Positions 28,014-40,500 of a stretch of 64,000 nucleotides of DNA are shown here, piece after piece. Below the pieces are notes generated by a model. That model saw only the letters and a list, made by a program, of their open reading frames with translations. It ran no database searches and was not told the DNA's origin. Numbering within the stretch: the first letter of the stretch is position 1; each line of letters begins with the position of its first letter. Position numbers and translations under genes: made by a program. The DNA comes from Pegea sp. RAD2-039 (Eukaryota > Chordata > Thaliacea > Salpida > Salpidae), in NCBI GenBank assembly GCA_034620365.1, contig JAQGEQ010000170.1:558001-622000 (forward strand), read 5' to 3'.

Positions 28014-30514
28014 TTATTTTTTTTCAGATTTTCCATTTTCTGTTACCTTGTTAGAGTGAGAGCTCGCTTTGGATCTTTTAGAGCGAATGACATTTGAAGT
28101 ATAAATTACTGATCTGAATTTTCTGTTGAACAAAAATCTTTCAAATCAGTTTTGGAAACTCAATAATGATGTTTGATGGCATTTAGCAATCGGGATTTAA
28201 AATAATTATAAAAAAGATCAAATATTCATTCGATTTGTTAAAATCATCATTTGATTTTAACTAAATATTGAAACTTTTGTTTACTTGAATCTAGCACAAA
28301 ATCCAACACCAATAAAGTTGTATAATATTGGGTTAAGAGCTGAATTAAGACGGGCAAATGTTCCTCCAACTAAAGCATACTTCACGCAAGCAGCACCCTG
28401 CTTGTAAACAAATCATTATCGGAGATATTTGTCGTTGTAAGAGGCTTTTACATTTGCATTTCGAATCCCGATCAACTTTGCAAGGTGGACAACAAAGAAT
28501 GGAAGCCAGCACACAATGAACGTAATCAACAGCACCAAGCATAAGATTGTCACGTGCTTCTCTTTTTTAATCTTTGCATTTTTCATCTTACTCTTTTTCA
28601 CTAAAGCTTTACCGGACATTTTCCTGCCGTGATCTCCATGTCTTCTTCTGGTTCTATTTAAACGAAAGATGATAAGTCCGTAGGCCACACTCATAATCTA
28701 AAACAAACAAATCCTCATATAATTGAAATAGTAGAAAATAACAAATCTAAAATTTTCAAAATAACGTTTAGAGTTCCGTTTTATTTTTGGAAACAAATCT
28801 AGACTACTTCTGTAAACATTTTACGGTTTCTATATTGAATTAATCAATTAAGTATTTTGTGAGTTGAAGTATGCTAAATTGTTCATCAATTTCTTTACTC
28901 ACCGAAACCGGTAGTAGAAACATAACAATAAAGTTGACATAAATAAGTAAATGCCAACTGTACGGTGCATGGTTGTAATTGCAAGCGTCTGGACTACTTT
29001 CAGTTTCAAGAACATCTTCATTAAGGTAAGTGAAGTTTGCTGGATCATCGTAATCGGTTTCTCCGTATTCCACATCGGCTCCACTGTAATCCTCTACTTC
29101 TCTAAATTGATACGAAATGAAAACAAATTTATCAAAGTGTTTGTATTGCTTTCATATATAAAGTGGATTAATGGTTAATTAGAATTAGATATTTGGTGTT
29201 TGAAAGTTAGTAAAGCTCATAGCTTTAAATTAAAACTTTTAATTTTTACTTCTTTGCATAGTTCGAAAAAATAAAGAACAAAAAACACCAGTTAGTTTGA
29301 ATATTCGATTAGTATTCAACAAACCCTGTATAAAAAGATAAAAAATTTGTTTCTTCATAATCCCTAAAAGTGATAATATTTGGTTAAACTCCGTAAAATA
29401 TTTCAATGAAATCACAAATACTCTGATCATTAATTCACCTGCATTTATGCTTCTCGTTCTCATTCACATTTTCTTCGCATAGGATAAAAAAATCTTTTTT
29501 AGGAAACAGCAGGTTGGTTGCGTTGATACTTTCATAATAATACAAACATCTTTCCGTCGCATTTATTGTCTTTGGGAAAAGTAATCTGTTAGATTAGAAA
29601 AAAATTAACGAAATGAAAAAATGAATAAAATGATTTTTACTGGCATCGACAATGAGGTTTTACTCCATACACATGACTGTGCATTATGATTGGAATTGAA
29701 CCCAATACTGAAAAAATCCATATTAGAAGAGATATTGTATGTGAAGCTGCAGGTTTTCGTACTTTCATCAAAGTCTTAGAGAATGGTTTACACACAGCAA
29801 TATATCGGTCAATACTGATGATCTGTTGAAGATTTGTGGTAATCACAAGCAAGTATGTTTCAATTTTGTATTTCAGCTATGCTTATGAGTGATTACTTTT
29901 CTTTAAAAATGAAGATATCAAGTTTTCATATAACTATCACACTAATCTTGAAAATACCATTTCTGGCATAAGCATTTAGAAAGATAAGAAATTCTTACCA
30001 CTAAAAATGATATTGAAGCATAATAATTGATAAACAGCATGGCTTCTGATATTTGACATAAGGCGTTCGGAAAGTTCCAAGAATCTTTTATGGATTCATT
30101 GATTGCAAGTGGAACAGTAAGCAAGAAGCAGATATCAGCGATTGACAAATGAATAAGATATCTTAAACGAAAAAGTTGTTTGATTCAACTTTAAAACTAA
30201 AGTTTAGCTACTTGATTGTCTTTTCGAGTTTATATCTGATCATTTAATGTTTTAAGATTAAGTAAAAAACATGGAAAGATTCTAACCGATTTAATGAAGC
30301 CTTTTTATACTCTTGTAGAATAAGCATCATGAACAAGCTGATGATATTGAAAAATATTCCAACAACACAGATCAGTATGCTTACTATGATAGATATCCAA
30401 TCTAAAAATGGTGCTTGCGGCTTATCTAAATAATAAAACAATAAATATGAAGGTACAGAAGTTATTCTAACTCTGTTGTATCTTACCACTGAAATCACTC
30501 AATATATCTTCCAT
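28014..30514 (-). CDS. Class A GPCR paralog E (chemoattractant/peptide-receptor-like)
   Basis: About 441 aa in nine exons: 30514-30487, 30425-30287, 30161-29999, 29822-29641, 29585-29439, 29101-28903, 28697-28452, 28397-28285 and 28122-28014. Seen: TM1 with FN in place of the usual GN, TM2 LSIAD, Trp and Cys before TM3, DRY at about 115-117, VKPHCRC at the start of extracellular loop 2, TM5 LPVS, VCWLPF and NPILY. Loop 2 has the largest pair of exons in the family (147 and 199 nt), with INAT sites and the acidic tyrosine stretch DYSGADVEYGETDYDDP, a good candidate for tyrosine sulfation. The C-tail stops in its first exon (SEKK end), so E lacks the extra terminal exon of its paralogs. TM2 starts YLIHLS, unlike YVLQLA in the others, so E is probably the most diverged copy. 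Confidence 0.82.
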
Positions 30515-31835
30515 TATTTGTAAACTCTCAACACGTAGTTTAAAAAAAAACTTTTATTGATACAACCAGAGATTTTGAGAAACAATGGTGCTGACTAAAG
30601 CTAGAAATCTAACACAGATGAGGCAGAGAAACCTTTTATAAAATATTAATTATTTTTAGTTTTAAAGATATTCACAGGAAATAGATCATTAAATAAACAG
30701 TTGTTACGAAAGAATGAATAAAGTGTTACATTTGTTTTTTCAATCAATAAAATAATAATACAAAAGTGAGCAAAAGTGATGCAAACTTGAAAATATTACA
30801 GCTAACTAGTATTTGAAAAGATAAATAAAGCTCTATAAGTTTAAAAATTAAATTATATAGATAATCTAAAATTGAATCAAATCTATAATCTTAAAGTTGA
30901 AAGAAATCTATCCCCAAAAAATCATTAATAACTCTTCTATTACATGACTTTACATGAAAATTATTTGAGGAAATGATCAAATGCGAAAATATTTTTTTAG
31001 TGACAGAATATCTCTGATAGATAATAACATCATCATCTACACCTAAGCCACAAAAAACATGATTTAAAAATACTTGTTGAAAGCAAGATAACTAATGAAT
31101 GCAGAAAACTGCTTAAACAGTTTTTAGTTTCAATTCAAACCAATTTCTATCATCTGCATTTTTCACTTGGATGTCACGTGATATATTGATCAACAATTCT
31201 AAAATCAACTTTAGCAGTGATGAAAGGAAATCTTTCTTTCTTCTTCCTGGTTGCAACTTTTGAAATTTCATTGAAACAATTGTTTAAAGAGTTTCTTTTA
31301 ATCTGATTTTTAGCTATTTTCGAATTTCTAATAAGACTATTCATTTAAACTTTAAAAGTTGCTTTGATGGTTTTTAACAGAAATTATTTTGAGAAAAACC
31401 ATTTTTAATGGCAACACTCATTACTTTCTCATTTATGTAACAACTTAAAAATATTTTTTTATTAAAATCATTCAAAACTTTGGGTCGATAAAATATTTAA
31501 TTGTTTGAAGTTTAAAAAATTTGTCATTAACTTACAAGCCGAAAAAAAAACAACAAAAAAAACTTGAAAAAAGTGAAAATGATCAAATAAATGATGACAA
31601 ATTAAAAGATGAAAATTGACAAGAGGATTGTAAAGATCACTTTTGACGTCATCATCACGTCAACACATCGATTCCAACTCTTTGTAGAGCTCTTCGAACA
31701 TGGGGCTTTCCTTCGTCACTAAACCACTGGCGTGAATACATAATTTTCATGACGTCACGTAGTAAGTTTCGTTCACGGTTGCTAGGACAACAATCGATTT
31801 ATTCACTAAAACATGATATCTCGTTGACAACTTGC
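30515..31835. other. Spacer between kinesin 3' end and receptor E
   Basis: AT-rich promoter side of receptor E. It contains two TGACGTCA palindromes (31,644 and 31,750) and the 3' UTR of the kinesin gene near its right end. No gene is recognised. Confidence 0.4.
31798..31803 (-). terminator. Polyadenylation signal of the kinesin-like gene
   Basis: AATAAA on the minus strand about 35 nt after the stop codon at 31,836, supporting that stop as the true end of the gene. Confidence 0.55.
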
Positions 31836-34800
31836 TCACAGTTGATAAAGAGTCTCTTGATTTTTCATATCTTGCATCAAGAGAAGACGCATCTTTGCAG
31901 CGGTGACGTCAGAGCTTCCGGAATCTTCATTTGTTTCGTAATTTGCAGCGCATCTCAAACAATACACGTAGTAGGCCAATCCTGCAAAAAGTCATTTTTG
32001 TAACTTAGTTAAGCTTATTGATAGAATGAGTGAAAATCATTCAAGTGAAACAGAAACCTTTCAGCTTATATCTAAAGTCTTCTGTATTTGTTCCACAATC
32101 AACCAGCTTTCTGTCGGACGATTTCACTTCCATCAGACACTCTCCGTTCTCCATCATCTCAATCTGCTTTTGAGCAGCTATTAAAGCTTTTGAGATGCAA
32201 ACTTTCTCCTCCAAAATTTGATCCTAATATCAAATACACAAACTTTTACAGATATCTCAGAAAACTTTTTGAACCTTCTCATTTTCTTTCTCTTCATTCA
32301 CTTTCTTCAACTCTTCAATTTGTTTCTTCATCTTCTCCATTTCTTCATCTTTTGACCTTTTACTGATTTCTGAGGATTTTGTTGATCGTTGCATCTTTTC
32401 TACTTCAACTGGTTTCATCTCCTATTAACATCTTTTTCAACCAATCAGCATTGAGCATTTTAATTGCATCACCTTCAGCTCTTGCTTTAACCGAATCAAC
32501 TCCTTCTTCAGCTCCTCATTCTGCTCCACTTTCTTCTCTAACATCTTTGCTGCTCCTTTTGTTTGATCCTCCAAATTTTTTTGTAAAGATTTAATCTCAA
32601 TTTTTTGCTCTTCCTAAAAAACTTAATGAAAGTCACAAAGATCAAATCTGCATCCACCAACCAAATTAAATGAATCTTTTCTACGAAGATCTTGAAGATT
32701 ATAAAGTTCAATCGAAGGAACCATCTTTGCCAGCCTGCTGTTCACGATCTCCAACTGTGACGTCATATTCATCTTATCAGTTTGTAGGATGTCCTTCAAA
32801 ACTAAAGGTCAAAAAGAGATCAAAAATGAGAAAAAGTCTTACAAGATCTTTCTTCAATGAAGTTACTTCTTCGTGGAGTCTCTCGTTCTCTGCCAACATC
32901 CGAGACTCGTTTTGAGCGCGCTCCAATTCTTTCTTCAATTCACAAATTTTTTGCTCCTTTTCATCCTGCAAAGATCTTGATTAAGAGTGTCCTGGAAGCA
33001 GAGATGCTCCTCACCCGGTCTCGCTTTGATAACATGATCATCCGATCGTAGTTTGACCGAATCTTATCTTCTCGCATTCGACACTGCTCGCAGCAGTTTG
33101 CAGATGACGTCATAACTTCCGGAGTCGGCGCTCGACTCGCTTCTTTTATTTCCGGATCAGTTTTACTTTTAGAAGACTCCATGGAAGTTTTGATACTTGA
33201 TCTTCTCGAGCTCTTTCGTGTCACTGTCTTCACGCTGTTGCTAAGAGACGTATCTACAGAGCTCCGGAGCCGGAAGTTGCTGCTTACATCCAGGATCGTT
33301 TTTCCCGGAGGTGGAGTTCGCGTTCTTAAGGCTGCTAATGACGTCAGGTCTTCGCGACGCGTCTTCTCAGGAGTGTCGATCCGAGGCAGAGTAAGAATCT
33401 TAGTGGATGTTGAAGAAGATGCAGAGAGCTCGCGTCCGTCGAGGCTCATTTCCAGAAACGGTTGAATTTTGTTGGTTTGTTGTTTCATTTGATCTTGATT
33501 GCTCGCAAGAGAGGATCTTTTTTTTCGTTTTATCTTCCGAAGATCATCTTCTGCTGATCCCTGTATCTTTGTTTTGATCTTCTTTTCTCTACTTTCTGTT
33601 GTTTCTGCTTTTGTTTCTAAATTCACATTTCGCGCTTTATCGTTGTTGCTTGTCACGCTTCTAGCTGTCTTCGAGATTGTGTAAGGTTTCATTTCTATTG
33701 GAGGCAGTAATTCTTCTTCTAGTTCATCTCCTTTTACATCCAAAGATGTCTCAGATGTGCAAAGATTCAGATCACCACAGTTCTTTTAGAAAATTAAACT
33801 TTAATTAGTTCAAAGCTAAAAATCCTTTTAATGAAAGATCTCAAATTTTCCAAAAAAAAAACTTCAAAAAACTCTCTAGAAGTTTTTCCTTTTGGGTGAT
33901 TAACAGCTGAAAAAACTTTAAAAAATAATCGTTATCTCAAAAAGCTCTCTAGACTAAACTTCAAAATCTTTTTTCAATTTAAACCAACAACAGATATAAA
34001 AAGAGTTGTTAAAGTTAGATTAGCGGCGTAATCGAGAAATCAAAAAGCTTTGATTTATTTGGTAGAGGCATTTTAACAAAAGGTTATGTATCTAAATCTT
34101 TTTAACTTTATATAAATGTTTTGATACTAACATCGTTAAACTGAATACTAGCAAACATTTGAAAATTGAAGTGCACTTGTTACATATATTCCCATCAAAT
34201 CGACTACTTTAGCATTCTACGAGTTTTGTGGCTTTAAATTTATCTTTTGTTTTCAATGTGAATGTTATTTTAGTGTTTGTTATTCTTGATTTTAATTGAT
34301 TAGCAAAATTTAACAATTGATTTAAATTCTGTTTTAAAAGTTAGCTTAGAGCTTTTAAACGTAGATCGACTTTGTCGTTGATGAAGATTGTTTGGATAGC
34401 CCCGAAAACTGATGACGTCTAGTAGAAATCACTTCATCTACTCACCAAATCTTCAGGTCTTTCTTCCACGCTCATTTGTTGTGAAGGATAATTTCTGATT
34501 GATGATATTTTACTTGCAAATTGCAGACAACTTAAAGTTTCGTGAGCGCAATTAGGACATGGTGAGGCTGTGATTAGAATGCTGGAGTAACAATTACCTC
34601 CTAAAGTCTCTTGAAGCATTCGAGTCAGCTTTGAATCTCTGTTCAGAAGATTAGAGTTAACTTGTTTAAGATAGTAAAGTCTCAAAACTATTTGGTGTTG
34701 AACCAATAACGAATTTTGTTGTCAAAATATTAATGATAAACTGTCGGTAATTATATCAAAGCTTAATTAAATAAAAAGAACAAACTTGTATGTTGTATTT

Positions 34801-37292
34801 TGTAAATCTTTTTCAATCAAACTATTGATGACACTGTGAAAGGTTTGAAGAGATTTATTCGTTTTTGCTGCAGCTTGATTTCCACTTGAATCATTAGTCG
34901 AATGTTTAGTGGTCTACAAGAACCAGAGTTATTATATAGTGGTTAACGATAATAAATGAAAATAGTAAATCATAAAAGACTTAAACACCAAAAGTGATAT
35001 TTCTAAAGCCCTTTAAAAATTGAATAGTTTGGGTGAGGTCAGTATTGCTGTCAACCATCCTAATATTCTATCATTGTTATTGAACCACGATCTAATCTTT
35101 GTCAATATTTGTACTTGACAAAGCATAGTGTTTGAGCTACTTACTTGTGAGCTTAAAATCATTTCTATTATTTGTCATTTACAAAACTACTTCTTTATCA
35201 CGAGTTGAATTGAAGTAATTCAATTTTAAACAGAATTGGAGTAAAATTTAAGTCTTCAAAATTCAAGTTTAAAAATCAATTTTTATATAATCATTTTATT
35301 AATCTTCTTGATCTTCATCAGATCATTTCTCAATCTCCATATAACAATAAGCGAATAAAGCCTAAATCTTTACATCAAGATAATATCTGATTGACGATTC
35401 ATAACTTACTCTTCCCACACCAACAAGATCCACAAAATCAATTTTTCCTTTCAAGAGTCTGTAGTAAGATGACGTCACAGACACTTCGCGCTCTTCTGGG
35501 TTAGGAATCTTTTCTTCTTGATAATACCGCAAACTGAAGACGGTGTGGCTTCTTCCAGATTCACGAACTGCAAAGTTGAGATGAAATTTGTAAAGATGAC
35601 GTTATCATGGTGATGACGTCACCTCTATTTGGATTACGACGAAGTTGCTTAGTGACGTCATCAACTTTTTCCACTGCCCACTCAGAGACGCCATCAAGAG
35701 TGGCTCTAGATGAGTCTGCTTGCTCTTGGAAGCGGATGTTCCCGTTTGCTGAAGGATCCTGTAAAAGATCGATCAGCAAGAAGATCAGTTGCTGAAGAAC
35801 ATTTGGAAATTATTAATAATTTTATCAAGTTTTTATTTCATTCAATTTTCGGTGATTCTAAATAATCAATTTATTTGAAGCAAACCAAAATATCATAAAG
35901 CTTTTCATTAAAGATCTGAACAAAAGACATCGTCACTCTGGTTTTCAAGTGCTCCTTTCTAGCTTTTTCCACTTCTGTACAAAATGAGATTTGACAAGAT
36001 CAAACCAGAGCCTAACTACTCAATCACCTGACAAAATTACTTCCGCTGCTCTTGTGATAAGCGCTCGGTGTCTTCCACTACTAACTTTTCCGAATAACGA
36101 ATGAGTTTTACCTGTTCCTTGTGATCCATACGCAATTAGACTCGTGTTGTATCCCTGAAAATGTCTTACAATCATCAACAACTTGATTTCTTGCTGAAAA
36201 CTTTGCAGTAAAAATAGCTAAAGAAGTTTTACTTGAAGCATCTTCTGTAGCAGAGGCTGCGTGGTGACCTCAAAAACTTCACGCTGAGATGTAAACTCAT
36301 TCATCACGTGATCAAAGCGGAAAACGTGTTTATTTCCAGTCTTTGAAGCAACGAATCAATCATTAGAAGACTATAAATACTTCTCGATGTAATCTTTTTA
36401 CATTCTCTTTCTTTGTGCTTGGTCGAGTTGACAAAACAATCTCATCTTTACTTTTTAGTGTTAGAGTCCGTGGTCGGTTGTTGACTACTCCAACTGTTAC
36501 AAGATTACAAGGAAACAAAAACGATGATTTGAAGTGAAACTTACCAATATCCTGCTCATCAAGTGGTCTTACACGTATATAGACTTTCAAAGAAGTACTC
36601 TCAATAGTTATTTGATCTTCATTTTTCTTTACTTCTTCTCTTACCTCTTCTTTTATAGGTTTTTCGATAGAAGCTGAAGAAGTTGGGAGACTCTTATAAG
36701 ATGGAGGAGAAGGTGATGACTTTTGAGGTTCTGGGACCTGTTCCTTGTGATCTTCAGTTAGATGAGCAACACTTGTACTGTAAGAATAAAAGTCGTTTTC
36801 AAACATCTCACTTCTTTCTATTTTCTTATTTTGAATTTGATGTTCTGAAAAACTTCTTAGAGAAGATTCAAAGATACTTTTAACTCCTGAAATCTGATCA
36901 TGGATCAAATCTTCCTCCTCCGGATAATCATAAAACCTGACTCGATGAATCGCTCTGTCGTTGCCCTCACTTCCGACTTCACATCGCGTATTGTTCCGGC
37001 GAAATGAAGAGTAAGGAGTCCCATCCACAGATCGGATGATGGGAGTTAACCTCTGATCAGAGATCGTTTCTGATCTGATACCTCCAGCAGCAGTTGCTGG
37101 TAGCCCATTCCATTTATCATTAGAAGACCTTCTGGAGATAGAAGATCTTGTTCTTGCACTACCCTTCCATCTGTAGCGAGGCTGAGCAGTAAGCGGAGGT
37201 TGCCACAAATGCAAAGGAGCAGAAGATCTTGGACTCAACTCACAAAGTCTTCCAGGAGGTAGAGAAATAAGACACTCTTTACTTTTCTGCAT
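31836..37292 (-). CDS. Divergent kinesin-like protein with altered switch II
   Basis: About 1144 aa in 16 exons: 37292-36545, 36493-36402, 36340-36233, 36154-36028, 35974-35886, 35791-35623, 35567-35410, 34913-34786, 34638-34446, 33782-33015, 32965-32843, 32793-32662, 32613-32473, 32421-32275, 32223-32058 and 31981-31836. Residues 1-234 form a basic, Ser-rich extension. The motor (about 235-590) starts at VYIRVRPL and has P-loop GSQGTGKT (about 326-333), FNEKLYDIL, switch I SGRSH (448-452, usually SSRSH), switch II DLVGVG (491-496, usually DLAGSE), NKSLQTFHSVINSL and DSKLTRMLQETLGGN. Then come a Ser/Lys/Arg-rich linker (605-860) and a predicted coiled-coil tail (about 861-1040). The switch II Glu needed for ATPase in typical kinesins is Gly, so motor activity is doubtful. 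I cannot assign a subfamily. Exon 2 may instead end at 36381. Confidence 0.85.
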
Positions 37293-37496
37293 TTTTTTAA
37301 AATCAAATCAAATTTCTAACTCTAAACAATTTCTAAACTTTGATCTAAATCTTTCTGTGAAGTAACCAGAATATTTGAAGCAAAACTGCTGTTAATCAGT
37401 AGCTAGTTAGCCACTTGATGCTAAGTATGTGGTTCCAACTCTTGTTTTCACATCTTCAAGTTCTTCTCGTGTTCAAAAATCCACTCACTTATATTA

Positions 37497-37504
37497 TGAC
37501 GTCA
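37497..37504. promoter_or_regulatory. CRE-type palindrome upstream of the kinesin gene
   Basis: TGACGTCA, the consensus cAMP-response element bound by bZIP factors of the CREB/ATF class, lies about 200 bp upstream of the kinesin start codon. Nine more copies lie within or just 3' of the gene, so whether this one acts as a promoter element is inference. Confidence 0.4.
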
Positions 37505-40500
37505 TGCTCGAAGAAGTAAGCAACTAGCTACAAATACTGTTTTCAAGATTTTGTTTTCAGTTTTTTGATCATCTGTTTTGAAAGTTATGAGCTTTTCAGT
37601 TTGATAATTTGTTTTAGTTTTTCATATTAAAAATTTATATTTGGAATTTCATCATTTTTATCTATAATTAGTTTTAAATGAGCAAATTGTAAAAAACTGT
37701 TTTTACTTGAAAAATAGTCGTTTAACGATAAAGAGTTTAATCAATTGAGTTTTAGGAACAACTTATAACTAATTCTTTTTGAAAATATAAATAGCTGCGA
37801 TTAACGGGGAAAATTGGGGCGTACTTATTTTTATTTAACTTAAATTAAATCTTTAATGATTAGTATAAATATAGTTTATAATCAACAGCAATCAAAATAT
37901 TTATCTTTACAGAAAAATGAGTTTAGCATACTACAAGTTAAATATTTGTTATCCAAATTTATTGATCTTGTAATAATACAATAGATTAACTTTTATAATA
38001 AAAGGTTTACTAAATACTTGATAAATAGTTGCTTTTCACATATTTGAATAGTTTTTATTAACCCTTCCCTAAAAACTTTATTAAGTTTTATAATTCAAAC
38101 TCAAAATGTTTTTATAATCTATTTGATAAAAACAAACTTAGTAAATAAAAAAACCTTTTATCTATAAAAATTCGGCTGCATTTTACAAAATCTAAATTAT
38201 TTTCATTTTTATCTTAACTTAATTTCATCAAATTAGAACAATTTAGTAATTTAAATTCAAATTAATTTAAATTTTCCTACCTTTTTTTTATTTTCCTTTT
38301 GATTTTTTTCGTCAGCGATTTTGTTTTAGTAAATCGAATCATCAAAATTTCAGCAGTTCATGAAAAATTCTTGGAAATAAAATTGACAGATTGTCTTATT
38401 CTTGAATGATGCCTGCAACAAATGAAAAGCAAACTGATCGTCAAGCTGAACATAAAGTTTGAACTAGTTGATGAAAACCACAGTCACCAATAAAGTAAGA
38501 CGAGTAAGCCGATGAATAAGTTGGCGATTGTGTCAATATTTCAATGTTTCTTTTGTTTCTTCCTATTTGATACAGAAATAACAAAGTTCTTTTATCCTTC
38601 TTTCTCTATAGTTGGGCCGCATGTACAAACACAAGGTTCTACAATTTTTAACAATGATTGAACACAACCTATCCCTAATAAGAAGGAAGGCATTTCAATA
38701 TTTATTTCTTAATGTTGTCAAGTCTGAAGTTTTGGGCATTTAAAGTCTGGTATTTATTTGTACAAACGAGTTAGGATGTTTAATGTGTAAGTCTATATAG
38801 TACAAGCGTGATAAATAACAACTTTTTTTTCTTAAATTGTTTCAAGTAGCTGTTACTTATTCGAATAAATTAATTTATAAATTAAATTTTAGATAATGAT
38901 TCTATTGTTTTCAAAAAATAAAAATTATAATTATTTTAAATATTGTGTATAGACATCACTTAAAGAATCAATATTTCAGTTTAAAAGCATTTCTATCAAG
39001 TTTAAATTTGGTGAACGGAATCACTTTTACCACAGTGTTAGTACGTTTGCCTTAAATAGCAAAATTCTAAAGATTCATTTAGTAAATAAATACAGATATT
39101 TGATTGTTTTTCTAAACAACATACTTACTCTTTCTTGTTGTGAAAGTTTTTACCACTATCATTAAAGAAATTAAATACTATTAAAGCTGTTATATTATGA
39201 ATTTGCCTTTAAATAACTTCAGCATCTTTGATAAAAACAGAAACTTTGTTCAAAAAGCTATCAGTCTAATTTTATACTGAACTATCTGATAACTGTAACT
39301 GATTTGATAATAATATCATTAATTCAAATCTAAAGGTCCGATACTTGTAAACAGTATCTATGAATTAAAATTACAACAACTAGTTTTGTTTTTCTTTACT
39401 TTAACGAGTCTAATTAGCTTGTTTTAATTGTTATATAAGAATGTTGATGGTTAATTTTAGTTTTATAAACTTATTATCAAACAACCGTTATCATTATCAA
39501 CTTATTAGGATATATTTTTATTTGATGATTTAAATTATCAGAATAAGGTATCTTCCTCGGCCGTTGTAAAATAAGGAAATTTTTTCTACTTTAGATTTTA
39601 TTTGATGAATACGATAAAAATTTTACTTTGTACTAAACTGAAGATTTATTTTTATAAAAAGAAGTTTCTTGGTTTAATTATACAGCTAAAGTTTTTATTT
39701 TTGTTAAAAACTCGTTAAAATTGAATTATTTTTATTGTGAAACTTAAATACGATCAAAATAAAATGAAAATATACAAATCCTTTTGGCATCATTTAGCTG
39801 AGAGCAAACTAAGAAAATATTTCTTACATTAAATATTAAATTTGAATTTAACTTGTTTGAGATATTTTTAATTTCAGTAGTTTAACTAGATGGTTGCATT
39901 TTATTAATATTAACTTATAAAGCCAAGTTTATCAAAATTATTTTAAAGCAAATGCTACTCATCTTAAATATGTTTAGCAAAAGAATCTGTTTGACTATAT
40001 TATATTTGGCCAATTGTTTTGCAAATATATTCAAAATATAATTAGCATAAATGTGATTACAACTATTCTTCATATTAACTCAACAGCCAATTTAAGTAAT
40101 TGCTCAAATTTGTATTAATATGAATCATGACTAATATCTATCGTTATGTCTTTTCTTGTAATAAATATTTTTACATAGCAGATAACAAAATACGACAAAT
40201 AAAAAATAATTGCCTAATATATAACTTTCAAACTTTGATCTCCTGTTTTCTAATAAAACTTGTTTCCAATAAAACTAAGCGACAAGTTTACTTTTATAAT
40301 ATAATTAGAAATGGAACTTTTAAAAAATGGAATATAAACTACTACTGGTAGCAACTGGAGCTTGCATAATTGTGAAATTACATCTGTTACAACATTTAAG
40401 CAGTTTCCATCATGAGTTTTGTATTTGAGACTATTTAATGAATCTGATAATCAAATCGCTGGGATTTTGTAACTTTTTAGATCTAATTCTGCTATTTTTT

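Noticed and set aside
33181-33684. Plus-strand open frames across the kinesin gene
   Set aside because: They are antisense shadows of the large minus-strand exon 33015-33782, which has consistent splice phases.
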